Source of the DNA: Pseudomonas mucidolens | GTDB taxonomy: Bacteria > Pseudomonadota > Gammaproteobacteria > Pseudomonadales > Pseudomonadaceae | Length of the DNA stretch: 64,000 nucleotides | Assembly: GCF_900106045.1 (NCBI RefSeq) | Contig: NZ_LT629802.1 | Coordinates: 2,666,001-2,730,000 of the forward strand | Direction: 5' to 3' | Shown here: piece by piece, positions 8,965-17,799 of the stretch | How the letters are laid out: the number at the start of each line of letters is the position of its first letter | Numbering within the stretch: the first letter of the stretch is position 1 | Made by a program: the position numbers and the translations under genes | Notes under the pieces: generated by a model | Told to the model about the DNA's origin: nothing | What the model saw: the letters and a program-made list of their open reading frames with translations, nothing else | Databases searched by the model: none

Positions 8965-9573
8965 ATGACCCAGGCCCGACACCCGGAGAGACTCAGAGCA
9001 TTCATAGGCGCCCTGGCAGAGCTGATCGACGGCAATCCTCGCGAGGGCGATCTGCTGCATCGCGGCGGCAAGTTGCTTGCACAACTGGTCAGCCATGACG
9101 ACTGGCTGCCCGAAGCGTTCTCCCAGCCAGACCCTGAGCGCTACCAGCAATATCTGCTGCACGTCGATTCGCGACAGCGTTTCAGTGTCGTCAGTTTTGT
9201 CTGGGGGCCAGGGCAACGTACGCCGATCCATGACCATCGGGTCTGGGGCCTGATCGGCATGTTGCGCGGCGCAGAGCACTCACAAGGTTTTGCCCGCCAT
9301 CCCAATGGCAGCCTGGCACCCGAGGGTTCGCCGATTCAACTGGTACCCGGCCAGGTCGAAGCCGTCTCTCCCCGGATTGGCGATATCCATCAGGTCAGAA
9401 ACGCCTTCGACGACCAGGTTTCCATCAGCATTCATGTCTATGGCGCCAACATCGGCGCCGTACGCCGCGCGGTGTACCAGCCCGACGGCAGCGAAAAACT
9501 GTTCATCTCCGGTTATTCCAACGCCGTCCTCCCCAATATCTGGGACCTGTCCAAAGAGAGCCAAGCCCTATGA
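8965..9573 (+). CDS. Cysteine dioxygenase-type (thiol dioxygenase) cupin protein
   Basis: A 202-residue cupin of the cysteine/3-mercaptopropionate dioxygenase type, non-heme iron enzymes that add O2 to thiols to give sulfinates. The first metal motif is TPIHDHRVWGLIGMLRG (two His) and the second His is in GDIHQVRN. ISIHVYGANIG lies in the last strand. ATG 8965 is preferred because GGA lies 7 bp upstream; ATG 8953 is possible. Its stop overlaps the start of the rhodanese gene by 4 bp, coupling thiol oxidation to sulfur transfer. Confidence 0.84.
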   Translation: MTQARHPERLRAFIGALAELIDGNPREGDLLHRGGKLLAQLVSHDDWLPEAFSQPDPERYQQYLLHVDSRQRFSVVSFVWGPGQRTPIHDHRVWGLIGMLRGAEHSQGFARHPNGSLAPEGSPIQLVPGQVEAVSPRIGDIHQVRNAFDDQVSISIHVYGANIGAVRRAVYQPDGSEKLFISGYSNAVLPNIWDLSKESQAL

Positions 9574-11153
9574 GCACCGTACGTACCCGCTCCTACTCGC
9601 AGATTCGCCAGGCGTTGCTGAACCGTGAAGAGCTGGCCCTCATCGATGTGCGTGAAGAGGCGCCCTTCGCCCAGGGCCATCCACTGTTTGCAGCCAACAT
9701 TACGCTGTCGAAGCTGGAACTCGAGGTCTACTCGCGCATCCCGAGGCGCGACACCCCGGTGACGGTCTATGACAAGGGTGAAGGCCTGGCCAACATTGCG
9801 GTCCAGCGCCTGGAGGGCCTGGGTTACGTTGATGTCAGCGTGCTCGAAGGTGGCCTGGAGGGCTGGCGCAAGGCCGGTGGCGAGCTGTTCATCGACGTCA
9901 ACGTGCCGAGCAAGGCCTTTGGTGAACTGGTGGAAAGCCAGCGCCATACGCCGTCGCTGGCAGCGGAAGAGGTCAAGGCGCTGCTCGACAACGAGGCCGA
10001 CGTGGTGGTGCTCGATGCCCGACGCTTCGACGAGTACCAGACCATGAGCATTCCCGGCGGTATCAGTGTGCCGGGGGCGGAACTGGTGTTGCGTGCCCGG
10101 GCGCTGGCTCCGGACCCGTCAACCCGAATCATCGTCAACTGCGCCGGGCGTACCCGCAGCATCATCGGCACCCAGTCACTGATCAATGCGGGCATTGCCA
10201 ACCCGGTGTCCGCGCTGCGCAACGGCACCATCGGCTGGACCCTGGCCGGCCAGGCGCTGGAGCACGGCCAGTCGCGTCGATTCGCCGAGAGTGGCGAGGA
10301 ACATCGAGACATTGCCGCCAGCGATGCCCGCCGCGTTGCCGACAAGGCGCTGGTGGGTCGTGCCACCCTTGCCGACTTGCACCGCTGGCAACAGGAACCG
10401 ACACGCAGCACCTACCTGCTCGACGTACGCACCCCGGAGGAATTCGAAGCCGGTCACCTGCCCGCTTCCCGCCCCACCCCCGGCGGGCAACTGGTGCAGG
10501 AAACCGATCACTTCGCCAGTGTTCGCGGCGCGCGCCTGGTGCTGATCGATGACGACGGCGTACGGGCCAATATGACCGGCTCCTGGCTCGCGCAATTGGG
10601 TTGGGAAGTGTACGTACTAGATGATTTGCAGCCCGCGCACTTCAGTGAACAGGGCCCGTGGAAAGCCCCCGTTCCTGTACCGCCGCAGGCCGAGGAAATC
10701 AGCCCTGACACCCTTGTCCAGTGGCTGGCCGAAGGCGACACGGTGGTGCTGGATTTCACCAGCAGCGCCAACTACGTCAAGCGCCATATCCCGGGCGCCT
10801 GGTGGGTTTTGCGCGCGCAACTGAGCGAAGCCCTGAGCAAGGTGCCGTCCGCCCAACGTTATGTGCTGACCTGTGGCAGCAGCCAGTTGGCACGGCTGGC
10901 GGTCGCCGAGGTCGAGGCGATCACCGGCAAAGCCGCTTTCCTGCTGCGCGACGGCACCGCTGCCTGGATTGCTGCGCAATTGCCGCTGGAGCATGGCGAA
11001 ACCCGTCTCGTCTCACCGCGCATCGACCGTTACCGCCGGCCTTACGAGGGCACCGACAACCCACGGGAGGCCATACAGGCGTACCTGGATTGGGAGTACA
11101 GCCTCGTCGACCAACTGGCCCGCGACGGCTCCCATGGTTTTTTCGTCATCTGA
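9570..11153 (+). CDS. Four-domain rhodanese-family sulfurtransferase
   Basis: A 527-residue protein made of four rhodanese modules at about residues 5-105, 130-235, 265-355 and 375-490. Modules 2 and 4 keep a loop cysteine (Cys191 in IVNCAGRTRS and Cys435 in VLTCGSSQLA). Modules 1 and 3 have Asp instead (VYDKGEGLA and LIDDDGVRAN) and are probably non-catalytic. The ATGA overlap with the dioxygenase gene implies co-translation. A role in moving sulfane sulfur from organosulfur breakdown is likely, but the donor and acceptor are unknown. Confidence 0.87.
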   Translation: MSTVRTRSYSQIRQALLNREELALIDVREEAPFAQGHPLFAANITLSKLELEVYSRIPRRDTPVTVYDKGEGLANIAVQRLEGLGYVDVSVLEGGLEGWRKAGGELFIDVNVPSKAFGELVESQRHTPSLAAEEVKALLDNEADVVVLDARRFDEYQTMSIPGGISVPGAELVLRARALAPDPSTRIIVNCAGRTRSIIGTQSLINAGIANPVSALRNGTIGWTLAGQALEHGQSRRFAESGEEHRDIAASDARRVADKALVGRATLADLHRWQQEPTRSTYLLDVRTPEEFEAGHLPASRPTPGGQLVQETDHFASVRGARLVLIDDDGVRANMTGSWLAQLGWEVYVLDDLQPAHFSEQGPWKAPVPVPPQAEEISPDTLVQWLAEGDTVVLDFTSSANYVKRHIPGAWWVLRAQLSEALSKVPSAQRYVLTCGSSQLARLAVAEVEAITGKAAFLLRDGTAAWIAAQLPLEHGETRLVSPRIDRYRRPYEGTDNPREAIQAYLDWEYSLVDQLARDGSHGFFVI

Positions 11154-11249
11154 ATGCCCAGGGGGGCGCAATGATCGCCCCCTACACCAGCCGACCCCTT
11201 CTCCAGGCGGAGGCGACTGAACGCAACACTCATAGCCTGGAGCCCCGCG

Positions 11250-12203
11250 ATGCGCCTGACCCTGCCCCTGCTGTTAATCACCCTTGCCTTTGGCACAACC
11301 CACGCCGCTGACTTGCAACCGCTGCGAGTCGCCAATCAGAAGTCCACCATCAAGGCCCTGCTGGAAGTGTCCGGCGAGCTCAAGGACGTGCCTTACGATA
11401 TCCAGTTTTCCGAATTCCCCGCTGCCGCACCACTGGGCGAGGCGCTGAATGCCGGAGCCGTGGATATCGGCGCCCTGGGCGATGCCCCCTATGTGTTCGC
11501 CCTGGGCGCCGGCGCCTCGCTCAAGGTCGTCAGCATCATCCACGCCGAAGGACGCAATACCACCGCCATTCTTGTTCCCAAGAATTCCCCTATCAAGGCT
11601 GTCTCCGATCTCAAGGGCAAGCGCATCGTCACCACACGCGGCTCCATCGGACATTACCTGGCCATCAAGGCCTTGCGCAGCGCAGGCCTGAGTACCGCAG
11701 ACGTGGAGTTCGTTTTCCTGCTGCCCAGCGAATCCAGGCTGGTGCTGGATAACGGTACCGCGGACGCCTGGTCCACCTGGGACCCCTTCACCACCGTCGT
11801 CACGGCACAAAGCCAGGCCAAGGTGCTGGTCAGCGGCAGCAACCTGCTGAGCAATCACCTTTATCTCGCCGCCACCAGCCAGGCCATCGCCGATAAACGC
11901 CAGCAATTGGACGACTTTGTCGCCCGGGTCGATCGAGCCTATCGCTGGAGCAACGACCACCCCGACGAGTATGCCGCTGCGCAGGCCAAAATCACTGGCT
12001 TGCCCCTGGAGGTGCACCTGGCGGTAGCCAACGCGACCCACATGCAGCCAGTGGTCATTGACGACGCGGTGGTCAGCGGCCTGCAGACAACCGCCGATAT
12101 TTATCAGGAAGAAGGCCTGTTGACTCGACACATCGATGTCTCCCAAGGCTTCGACAAGAGCTTCAACACCCTGCGTGCCCCTCTCACCCAGGCTTCGCGC
12201 TAA
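11250..12203 (+). CDS. Periplasmic substrate-binding protein, SsuA/TauA-like
   Basis: A 317-residue binding protein with a Sec signal peptide (LLLITLAFGTTHAADL, cleavage after AHA). Family stretches are PLGEALNAGAVDIGALGDAP, SDLKGKRIVTTRGSIGHYL and DNGTADAWSTWDPF. GGAG precedes the ATG. It starts 96 bp after the rhodanese gene and is followed after 12 bp by an LLM monooxygenase, so the operon appears to pair uptake with oxidation. No ATPase or permease is encoded nearby on this strand. Confidence 0.88.
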   Translation: MRLTLPLLLITLAFGTTHAADLQPLRVANQKSTIKALLEVSGELKDVPYDIQFSEFPAAAPLGEALNAGAVDIGALGDAPYVFALGAGASLKVVSIIHAEGRNTTAILVPKNSPIKAVSDLKGKRIVTTRGSIGHYLAIKALRSAGLSTADVEFVFLLPSESRLVLDNGTADAWSTWDPFTTVVTAQSQAKVLVSGSNLLSNHLYLAATSQAIADKRQQLDDFVARVDRAYRWSNDHPDEYAAAQAKITGLPLEVHLAVANATHMQPVVIDDAVVSGLQTTADIYQEEGLLTRHIDVSQGFDKSFNTLRAPLTQASR

Positions 12204-12215
12204 AGGAGCAGAACC

Positions 12216-13568
12216 ATGAGCAAACAACGCCCACTCAAACTCGGAGCAATGGTCCATGGCGTCGGTCACGGCTGGGGCGAATGGCGCCATCCGCAGGCCC
12301 AACCCAACGCCAGTACCGACTTCGGTTTCTACAAGCGACAGACGCTCCTGGCCGAAGGCGCCAAGTTCGATTTCGTCTTCATCGCCGACAGCCTGCACAT
12401 CCATGAAAAATCCAGTCCGCACTACCTCAACCGCTTCGAGCCGCTGACCATCCTCTCGGCGCTGGCGGCACTGACATCCAACATCGGCCTGGTGGCCACC
12501 GTCACCGTCAGCTACACGGAGCCCTACCAGGTGGCGCGCCAGTTCGCCTCGCTGGACCATCTCAGTGGCGGGCGCGCCGGCTGGAACGTGGTGACGTCGT
12601 GGCTCAGCGGTACCGCGGATAATTTCGGCAAGAGCGAGCACCCGCCCCATGCCGTGCGCTACCGGATCGCCAAGGAACACGTGGCAGTGGTCAAGGGGCT
12701 GTGGGATTCCTGGGAAGACGACGCTTTCAGCTACGACAAAAAAACCGGGGAATTTTTCGCCCCCGGCAAGCTGCACGCGCTGGAGCACAAGGGCGAATTC
12801 TTCTCGGTGAAGGGCCCGCTCAACATCGCCCGCTCCCGTCAAGGTCAACCGGTGATTTTCCAGGCCGGTACTTCCGAGGACGGGCGTAACTTCGCCGCCG
12901 AGAATTCCGATGCGATTTTCGTCGGCGCCGAAAATTTCGAAGCAGCGCGTGCCTATTACCAGGACCTGAAACGCCGCGCCAACGGCTTTGGCCGCGATGC
13001 CGCACACCTGTCGATCCTGCCCGGGATCCGTCCGATCGTGGGTCGCGATGACGCCGAAGTCGAAGACCGCTACCAGCAAGCGGTGTCACTGGTGAGCATC
13101 GAAGACGCAATCGTCGCCCTCGGCCGCCCCTTCAATGACCATGATTTCAGCCAATACCCGTTGGATGCCCCGTTTCCCGACCTGGGCGAGCTGGGTGCCA
13201 ACAGCCAGAAAGGCGGCTCGGACCGGATCAAACAACTGGCCCGCGACGAAGGCTTGACCTTGCGCGAAGTCGCCCTGCGCTTCTCCCAGCCACGGCGCGA
13301 TTTTGTCGGCACCCCCGACCAGGTGGCCGACGCCATTCAAGCCTGGTTCGAGAACGGCGCAGCCGACGGCTTCATCATCAATTCCCTGCTGCCGGACGGC
13401 CTGCAATATTTCACCGAACTGGTCGTACCGGTCCTGCAACAGCGCGGTTTGTTTCGCAGCGAATACAGCGGCAATACCCTGCGGGACAACCTGGGCTTAC
13501 CAATGCCCATCAATCGTTATGCACCGACGGCCCAAGCGAATGATGCAACCCGCGAGGCCGTGGCATGA
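12216..13568 (+). CDS. NtaA/SnaA/DszA-family FMN-dependent monooxygenase
   Basis: A 450-residue LLM-class monooxygenase of the large NtaA/DszA branch. Diagnostic stretches are [66 protein letters not shown], and [24 protein letters not shown] sits 8 bp upstream. DszA converts a sulfone to a sulfinate using FMNH2; here the organosulfur context suggests a sulfone or related compound, but this is inference. The ATGA overlap with the next gene shows an operon. Confidence 0.88.
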   Translation: MSKQRPLKLGAMVHGVGHGWGEWRHPQAQPNASTDFGFYKRQTLLAEGAKFDFVFIADSLHIHEKSSPHYLNRFEPLTILSALAALTSNIGLVATVTVSYTEPYQVARQFASLDHLSGGRAGWNVVTSWLSGTADNFGKSEHPPHAVRYRIAKEHVAVVKGLWDSWEDDAFSYDKKTGEFFAPGKLHALEHKGEFFSVKGPLNIARSRQGQPVIFQAGTSEDGRNFAAENSDAIFVGAENFEAARAYYQDLKRRANGFGRDAAHLSILPGIRPIVGRDDAEVEDRYQQAVSLVSIEDAIVALGRPFNDHDFSQYPLDAPFPDLGELGANSQKGGSDRIKQLARDEGLTLREVALRFSQPRRDFVGTPDQVADAIQAWFENGAADGFIINSLLPDGLQYFTELVVPVLQQRGLFRSEYSGNTLRDNLGLPMPINRYAPTAQANDATREAVA

Positions 13569-14557
13569 AACAGATCAATCGTCGCGATTTCCTCACGGCC
13601 AGCTCCTTCGCCCTGGGGGCGCTGGGGCTGTCCTCACTGGGCCTCGCCCCGCGAGCTTTCGCGCAAGACAAGGGCCTTGCGGACCTGACCTTGGGCGTCG
13701 CCACCTACCGAGGCCAGGACTCCTATTTCTTCGAGGATGCCGGCACCAGCGAGACACCTTACAAGGTGGAGTACTCCGAATTCGCCGGCGGCAATCTGAT
13801 CGTCGAAGCGCTGGCTTCGGGCAGCCTGGATGTTGGCGGCATGAGCGAAATCCCGCCAATTTTCTCCATACAAAGCCATCGCCAGCCGCGCCTGGTCGCG
13901 GTGCTGCAAGGCGACGTGAACAACCAGGTGCTCCTAATTCCCAGGGATTCACCGATCGAGTCGGTCGGACAGTTGCGCGGCAAGCGGGTCGGTTACGTGC
14001 GCTCCACCACCTCCCACTACTTTCTGATCAAGGCCTTGAAGGAACAGGGCCTGACCATGAACGACATCACCGCGGTGGCACTCACGCCCCAAGATGGCTT
14101 CAGCGCATTCCAGAGTGGCCAGTTGGATGCCTGGGTGATCTATGGCGTGTTCATCCAACTGGCGAAGTTCCGCAGTGGCGCCCGGGTACTCAAGACCGCC
14201 TTGGGCTACTTGTCCGGCAACTATCTGATCGCCGCACGACCCGCGGCGCTGGAAGACCCGCTACGCAAGCAGGCGATCCAGGACTACATCCAGCGTGAGG
14301 CGCGAACCCTGGAATGGATCAACAACAATCCCGAGCCCTGGGCAACCAGGTCGGCGCAGTTGCTGGGCGTCGACAAGGCCGTGTTTCTCGATATGCACAA
14401 CAACCGCAGCCAACCGTCGACAGTCATCGAAGTGAACGACCAGGCCATCGCCTCGCAACAGGAAGTCGCCGATCTGTTCTTCGCCACCGGCGTGTTGAAC
14501 GAACGGCTCGACGTAAGTCCGCTGTGGGACCGCAACTTCCGCCTGCTGCCGTTGTGA
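13565..14557 (+). CDS. Tat-exported substrate-binding protein, SsuA/TauA-like
   Basis: A 330-residue binding protein whose N-terminus has a twin-arginine signal ([18 protein letters not shown], then AFAQ), so it is probably exported folded. Binding-protein stretches are [37 protein letters not shown] and [15 protein letters not shown]. It overlaps the monooxygenase by 4 bp. It is the third of four binding proteins of this fold in the window and again lacks its own membrane and ATPase subunits. Confidence 0.87.
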   Translation: MKQINRRDFLTASSFALGALGLSSLGLAPRAFAQDKGLADLTLGVATYRGQDSYFFEDAGTSETPYKVEYSEFAGGNLIVEALASGSLDVGGMSEIPPIFSIQSHRQPRLVAVLQGDVNNQVLLIPRDSPIESVGQLRGKRVGYVRSTTSHYFLIKALKEQGLTMNDITAVALTPQDGFSAFQSGQLDAWVIYGVFIQLAKFRSGARVLKTALGYLSGNYLIAARPAALEDPLRKQAIQDYIQREARTLEWINNNPEPWATRSAQLLGVDKAVFLDMHNNRSQPSTVIEVNDQAIASQQEVADLFFATGVLNERLDVSPLWDRNFRLLPL

Positions 14558-14614
14558 GCCCTCTCGCCACAGGGTCATAGCGGCCTCTTACCTTTTTGAT
14601 CGAGTGAACCCGCC

Positions 14615-15802
14615 ATGAGTCTTTCCTCCCTACGTCCACCCTTGTTGCAATCGGTTGATGTCGCCGACTTCGACATATTGCTCGAACGCCTCAGTCAACA
14701 ATTGGCCGCCACCGCCCACGTTTATGACGAGAGCGGCGACTTTCCCCAGGACAACTTCAGGCTGCTGCACGAACACGGCCTGCTGGCCCTGACGGTGCCA
14801 AAGGCGCTCGGCGGTGGTGGCGCCAGCCTGGTGCAGGCGCGCAAGGTCATCGCTGCGGTCGCCAAGGGCGAGCCTTCCACGGCGTTGATCCTGGTGATGC
14901 AGTATCTCCAGCAGTCGCGCCTGCAGGACAGCCGGACCTGGCCCGAAGCCTTGCGCTTGCGCGTCGCTCGTGAAGCCGTGCGTGAAGGCGCCTTGATCAA
15001 TGCCTTGCGCGTCGAGCCTGACCTGGGCACTCCGGCCCGTGGCGGCCTGCCGGCGACCATCGCCAGGCGCACCTCAGAGGGCTGGCGAATCAGCGGGCGC
15101 AAGATCTATTCCACCGGTAGCCACGGCCTGACGTGGTTCAGCGTCTGGGCCCGCAGCACCGACGAAGACCCACTGATAGGCGCCTGGCTGGTGCATAAGG
15201 ATACGCCCGGGATCAGCATCATCGAGGACTGGGACCACTTGGGCATGCGCGCCACCTGCAGCCACGAAGTGCTGTTCGACAACGTGCTGGTGCCGCTGGA
15301 TCACGCGGTCAGCGTCAGTCCCTGGAGCGCACCGCAACCGGAACTCGACAGCGATGGTTTCCTGTGGATGTCGGTGTTGCTGGCGGCGGTCTATGACGGC
15401 GTCGCGCAAGCCGCACGTGATTGGTTTGTCAGCTGGCTGGAACAACGCAAGCCGTCCAACCTCGGCGCCGCGTTGTCGACCCTGCCACGGTTCCAGGAAA
15501 CCGTCGGGCACATCGACACCCTGCTGTTCGCCAACCGCAGCCTGCAGGATGCCGCCGCCGAAGGGCGCACCCCCGCCCATCACGCCGCGCAATTGAAGTA
15601 CCTGGTGACTGGCAACGCGATCCGCGCAGTCGAACTCGCCATCGAAGCCTCCGGCAACCCCGGCCTGTCACGGCACAATCCGCTGCAACGGCATTACCGC
15701 GATGTGCTGTGCAGCCGCGTCCACACCCCGCAAAACGATGCCGTGCTGCAAGGCGTCGGCAAAGCGGTGTTCGCTCAACGTCAGAAAAAGGACATTCCAT
15801 AA
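14615..15802 (+). CDS. Acyl-CoA dehydrogenase-fold flavoenzyme (SfnB/DszC-like monooxygenase)
   Basis: A 395-residue protein with the acyl-CoA dehydrogenase fold: helical N-domain (FRLLHEHGLLALTVPKALGG), beta middle domain (GWRISGRKIYSTGSHGLTWF, then GIS and WDHLGMRATCSHEVLFDNV), and helical C-domain. The catalytic base of true acyl-CoA dehydrogenases is not evident. Relatives beside LLM enzymes and sulfur transport genes (SfnB, DszC) are FMN-dependent sulfur oxygenases. The ATG follows the upstream binding-protein stop by 57 bp. An oxygenase role is inferred from fold and context. Confidence 0.8.
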   Translation: MSLSSLRPPLLQSVDVADFDILLERLSQQLAATAHVYDESGDFPQDNFRLLHEHGLLALTVPKALGGGGASLVQARKVIAAVAKGEPSTALILVMQYLQQSRLQDSRTWPEALRLRVAREAVREGALINALRVEPDLGTPARGGLPATIARRTSEGWRISGRKIYSTGSHGLTWFSVWARSTDEDPLIGAWLVHKDTPGISIIEDWDHLGMRATCSHEVLFDNVLVPLDHAVSVSPWSAPQPELDSDGFLWMSVLLAAVYDGVAQAARDWFVSWLEQRKPSNLGAALSTLPRFQETVGHIDTLLFANRSLQDAAAEGRTPAHHAAQLKYLVTGNAIRAVELAIEASGNPGLSRHNPLQRHYRDVLCSRVHTPQNDAVLQGVGKAVFAQRQKKDIP

Positions 15803-16118
15803 GCGCCCTCGTGATCGCCAGCCAACTGGATGAAGACTTCAACGATGTGATTCGCCAGCGCCTCGCGCTGACACACCTTGGCGCCGAGGTGCTTGAAGTA
15901 CCGGCCGGAGTCCCCAGTGACCTCCCAGCCGCAGCCTGTGTGTTGCTGGCGCGACCGATCAATGTGCGCGGCTACCGGGCATCCATGAACTGTTTTCCCG
16001 ATCCGATCACCTCGCGCTGGCCGCGCCACTGACCGAGGCAACACGACCCAGTGGCGCGCGCTACTACTCCGTCAACGACCCGCGAACCCTCTTGCTGTCT
16101 GTGCGCTATGACCTCTGA
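15799..16118 (+). pseudogene. Deletion scar: 2-hydroxyacid dehydrogenase fragments fused to a TonB-dependent receptor tail
   Basis: Three gene pieces are visible. First, 15799 to about 15978 reads SALVIASQLDEDFNDVIRQR up to ARPINVRGYR, the N-terminus of a D-2-hydroxyacid-dehydrogenase-type protein; its first codon is ATA where ATG would overlap the previous stop. Second, after a frame change, about 15978-16050 reads GIHELFSRSDHLALAAPLTE, a middle piece of the same family. Third, in the same frame, the end reads ARYYSVNDPRTLLLSVRYDL then TGA, which matches the last beta-strand pattern of TonB-dependent receptors. Two deletions have removed most of both genes. Confidence 0.65.
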
Positions 16119-16232
16119 CGGCGCTTGAAAAGCCGCCTAAGCTAATACTCAAAAAGTATTTATAAATTGTTTTTTAGAACAATAAGATTCTTGGGGGTGT
16201 TAACCCTATCTTTAATCAATGTCGAGAATCCC

Positions 16233-17210
16233 ATGTCCAGACTGATCGAGAACCCTGGGGCGATATTCCGTCGTCCCGTCCTGGCCGGAGCGGTCGTCGT
16301 GCTGCTCTTGTCGTCCACTGCACTCCCGGCCCAGGCGCGGGAAACCCTGCGTATCGGCTACCAGAAGTCCTCGACACTGATCACACTGCTGAAGACCCAA
16401 GGCAAGCTGGACAAGGCACTCACCGAGGCCGACATCGACGTGAGCTGGCATGAGTTTCCCAGCGGCCTGCCGCTGCTGGAGGCATTGAACGTCGGCAATG
16501 TCGACATCAGCGCCGACGTGGCCGATACCGTGCCGATCTTTGCCCAAGCCGCCCAGGCCAAGCTGACTTACTTCGCCCAGGAAGCCCCCTCGCCTTCAGC
16601 CCAGGCCATCGTCGTGCGCAAGGATTCGCCGTTGCAGCAACTGGCGGACTTGAAAGGCAAGAAAGTGGCGGTCACCAAGGCAGCAGGCGCCCACTACTTA
16701 CTGATCGCGGCGCTGAACAAGGCCGGCCTCAAGTTTGCCGATATACAACCGGCGTACCTGTCGCCCTCCGATGGCCGGGCCGCGTTCGAGAACGGGAAAG
16801 TCGACGCCTGGGTGACCTGGGAGCCCTTCCTCAGTGGCGTGCAACGTCAGTTGCCAACGCGTACGTTGGCTGACGGAACCGGACTGGCGAGCTACAAACG
16901 TTACTATCTGACCGGCAACGCCTACGCCAAGCAACACCCGGAGATACTCAAGCTGGTTTACGAACAACTCCAAGAAGCCGGGCACTGGGCCAAGAACCAT
17001 CCTCGCGATGCGGCCCAAGTGCTGGGGCCGTTGTGGGGCAACCTCGATGTCGAAACGGTCGAGGCCGCCAACGCCCATCGCAGCTATCAGGTCCAGCCGG
17101 TAAAAGCCGATCAGTTGGATGAACAGCAGAAAATCGCCGATGCGTTTTTTGCGGCAGGGCTGCTGCCAAAGGCGGTGGACGCCGGTGATGCACAGATATG
17201 GGCGCCATGA
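16233..17210 (+). CDS. Sulfonate ABC transporter substrate-binding protein (SsuA-like)
   Basis: A 325-residue binding protein with a Sec signal (VVVLLLSSTALPAQARE). Family stretches are IGYQKSSTLITLLKTQGKL, LEALNVGNVDISADVADTVP, DLKGKKVAVTKAAGAHYL and ENGKVDAWVTWEPFLSGV, close to classical SsuA proteins. ATG 16233 is preferred because it precedes a normal signal peptide; the frame is open to 16167. It lies 115 bp downstream of the pseudogene scar and probably has its own promoter in the AT-rich stretch 16135-16210. Last intact gene before the island boundary. Confidence 0.9.
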   Translation: MSRLIENPGAIFRRPVLAGAVVVLLLSSTALPAQARETLRIGYQKSSTLITLLKTQGKLDKALTEADIDVSWHEFPSGLPLLEALNVGNVDISADVADTVPIFAQAAQAKLTYFAQEAPSPSAQAIVVRKDSPLQQLADLKGKKVAVTKAAGAHYLLIAALNKAGLKFADIQPAYLSPSDGRAAFENGKVDAWVTWEPFLSGVQRQLPTRTLADGTGLASYKRYYLTGNAYAKQHPEILKLVYEQLQEAGHWAKNHPRDAAQVLGPLWGNLDVETVEAANAHRSYQVQPVKADQLDEQQKIADAFFAAGLLPKAVDAGDAQIWAP

Positions 17211-17246
17211 CATAGCGCCCACACTGCAATAAGCAGCGACTAGACA

Positions 17247-17365
17247 TCACCCTTGACTCTTGGTGCCTTTCGTATTCACGAAAAGCGCGAGGCCGTCAAA
17301 GTCAGGAAGGGTGTAGTTTTTGGCGCGAGGTTTGGCGTGTCGACCGCCGTATTGGTATGGGCCAT
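17247..17365 (-). pseudogene. Truncated, frameshifted N-terminus of a tyrosine integrase (DUF4102/P4-type)
   Basis: An ATG at 17365 with GGAG well placed opens MAHTNTAV. One frame later the sequence continues HAKPRAKNYTLPDFDGLALF then VNTKGTKS, the typical beginning of P4-type tyrosine integrases. Restoring a single lost C after GTC at about 17342 (giving VRHAKP) joins the two parts. The coding sense ends at 17247, far short of the catalytic domain. The start lies 225 bp beyond the tRNA-Gly 3'-end fragment and in tRNA orientation, which is the usual place for such an integrase. Confidence 0.72.
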
Positions 17366-17522
17366 CGCACTCACTCCATTTCATATGAATGAAGAGGTGT
17401 TGTACGGTTTTCAGAGCGCCAAGGAGCTCTAAAACTGATTTACCAAGCGTCGAATTGATGTACTAAAAAATGTACCAAACAAACGTGGCTATTGATGTAT
17501 CAGAATGGACTTTACTGGAGCG

Positions 17523-17548
17523 AAAAAAGAGGCCTAAGCCTCTTTTTT
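17523..17548. terminator. Bidirectional rho-independent terminator
   Basis: The hairpin arms AAAAAAGAGGC and GCCTCTTTTTT flank a CTAA loop. It lies about 40 bp beyond the tRNA-Gly fragment, the same relative place as the terminator that follows the intact tRNA-Gly at 41 kb. Confidence 0.8.
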
Positions 17549-17588
17549 CAGTTCCTGCAGACTTCAACAGAAGCCTGTAGAAAAATAA

Positions 17589-17610
17589 TTGGAGCGGGAA
17601 ACGAGACTCG
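17589..17610 (-). repeat. Left attachment-site copy: 3' end of tRNA-Gly
   Basis: These 22 bp are identical, in the same orientation, to 41056-41077, which is the 3' end of the intact tRNA-Gly (CCA tail, acceptor arm and part of the T arm). The match stops at the T loop and the rest of the tRNA is absent. This is the pattern left by integration into a tRNA 3' end. The 190 bp to the right of it, up to 17799, hold no gene I can identify. Confidence 0.85.
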
Positions 17611-17799
17611 TATCTGGTGTCCGACTCGTTGAAATCTAAGGGGTTTCTTTTCTTGCCGAAGCAGGAAAAGACTCAATTCTGGACTTGTTTTCAGAGTGTA
17701 TCAAGAGCAACAAAGAAGAAGTTCCAAGGCAGTCGACTGGGCTCTGCTCCTAGCCATTTCTGGCGGCGATTGGCCTCAGTGGTACCAGGACAGCCGCCA

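Noticed and set aside
11274..13079. Long 601-codon minus-strand open frame
   Set aside because: It lies antisense to a binding-protein gene and a monooxygenase gene that both have clear family motifs, signal peptide and RBS. High GC makes such antisense frames common.
15421..16032. 203-codon plus-strand frame ending in the scar
   Set aside because: Its first two thirds are an out-of-frame shadow of the acyl-CoA-dehydrogenase-fold gene; only the last part is the real dehydrogenase fragment, annotated separately.
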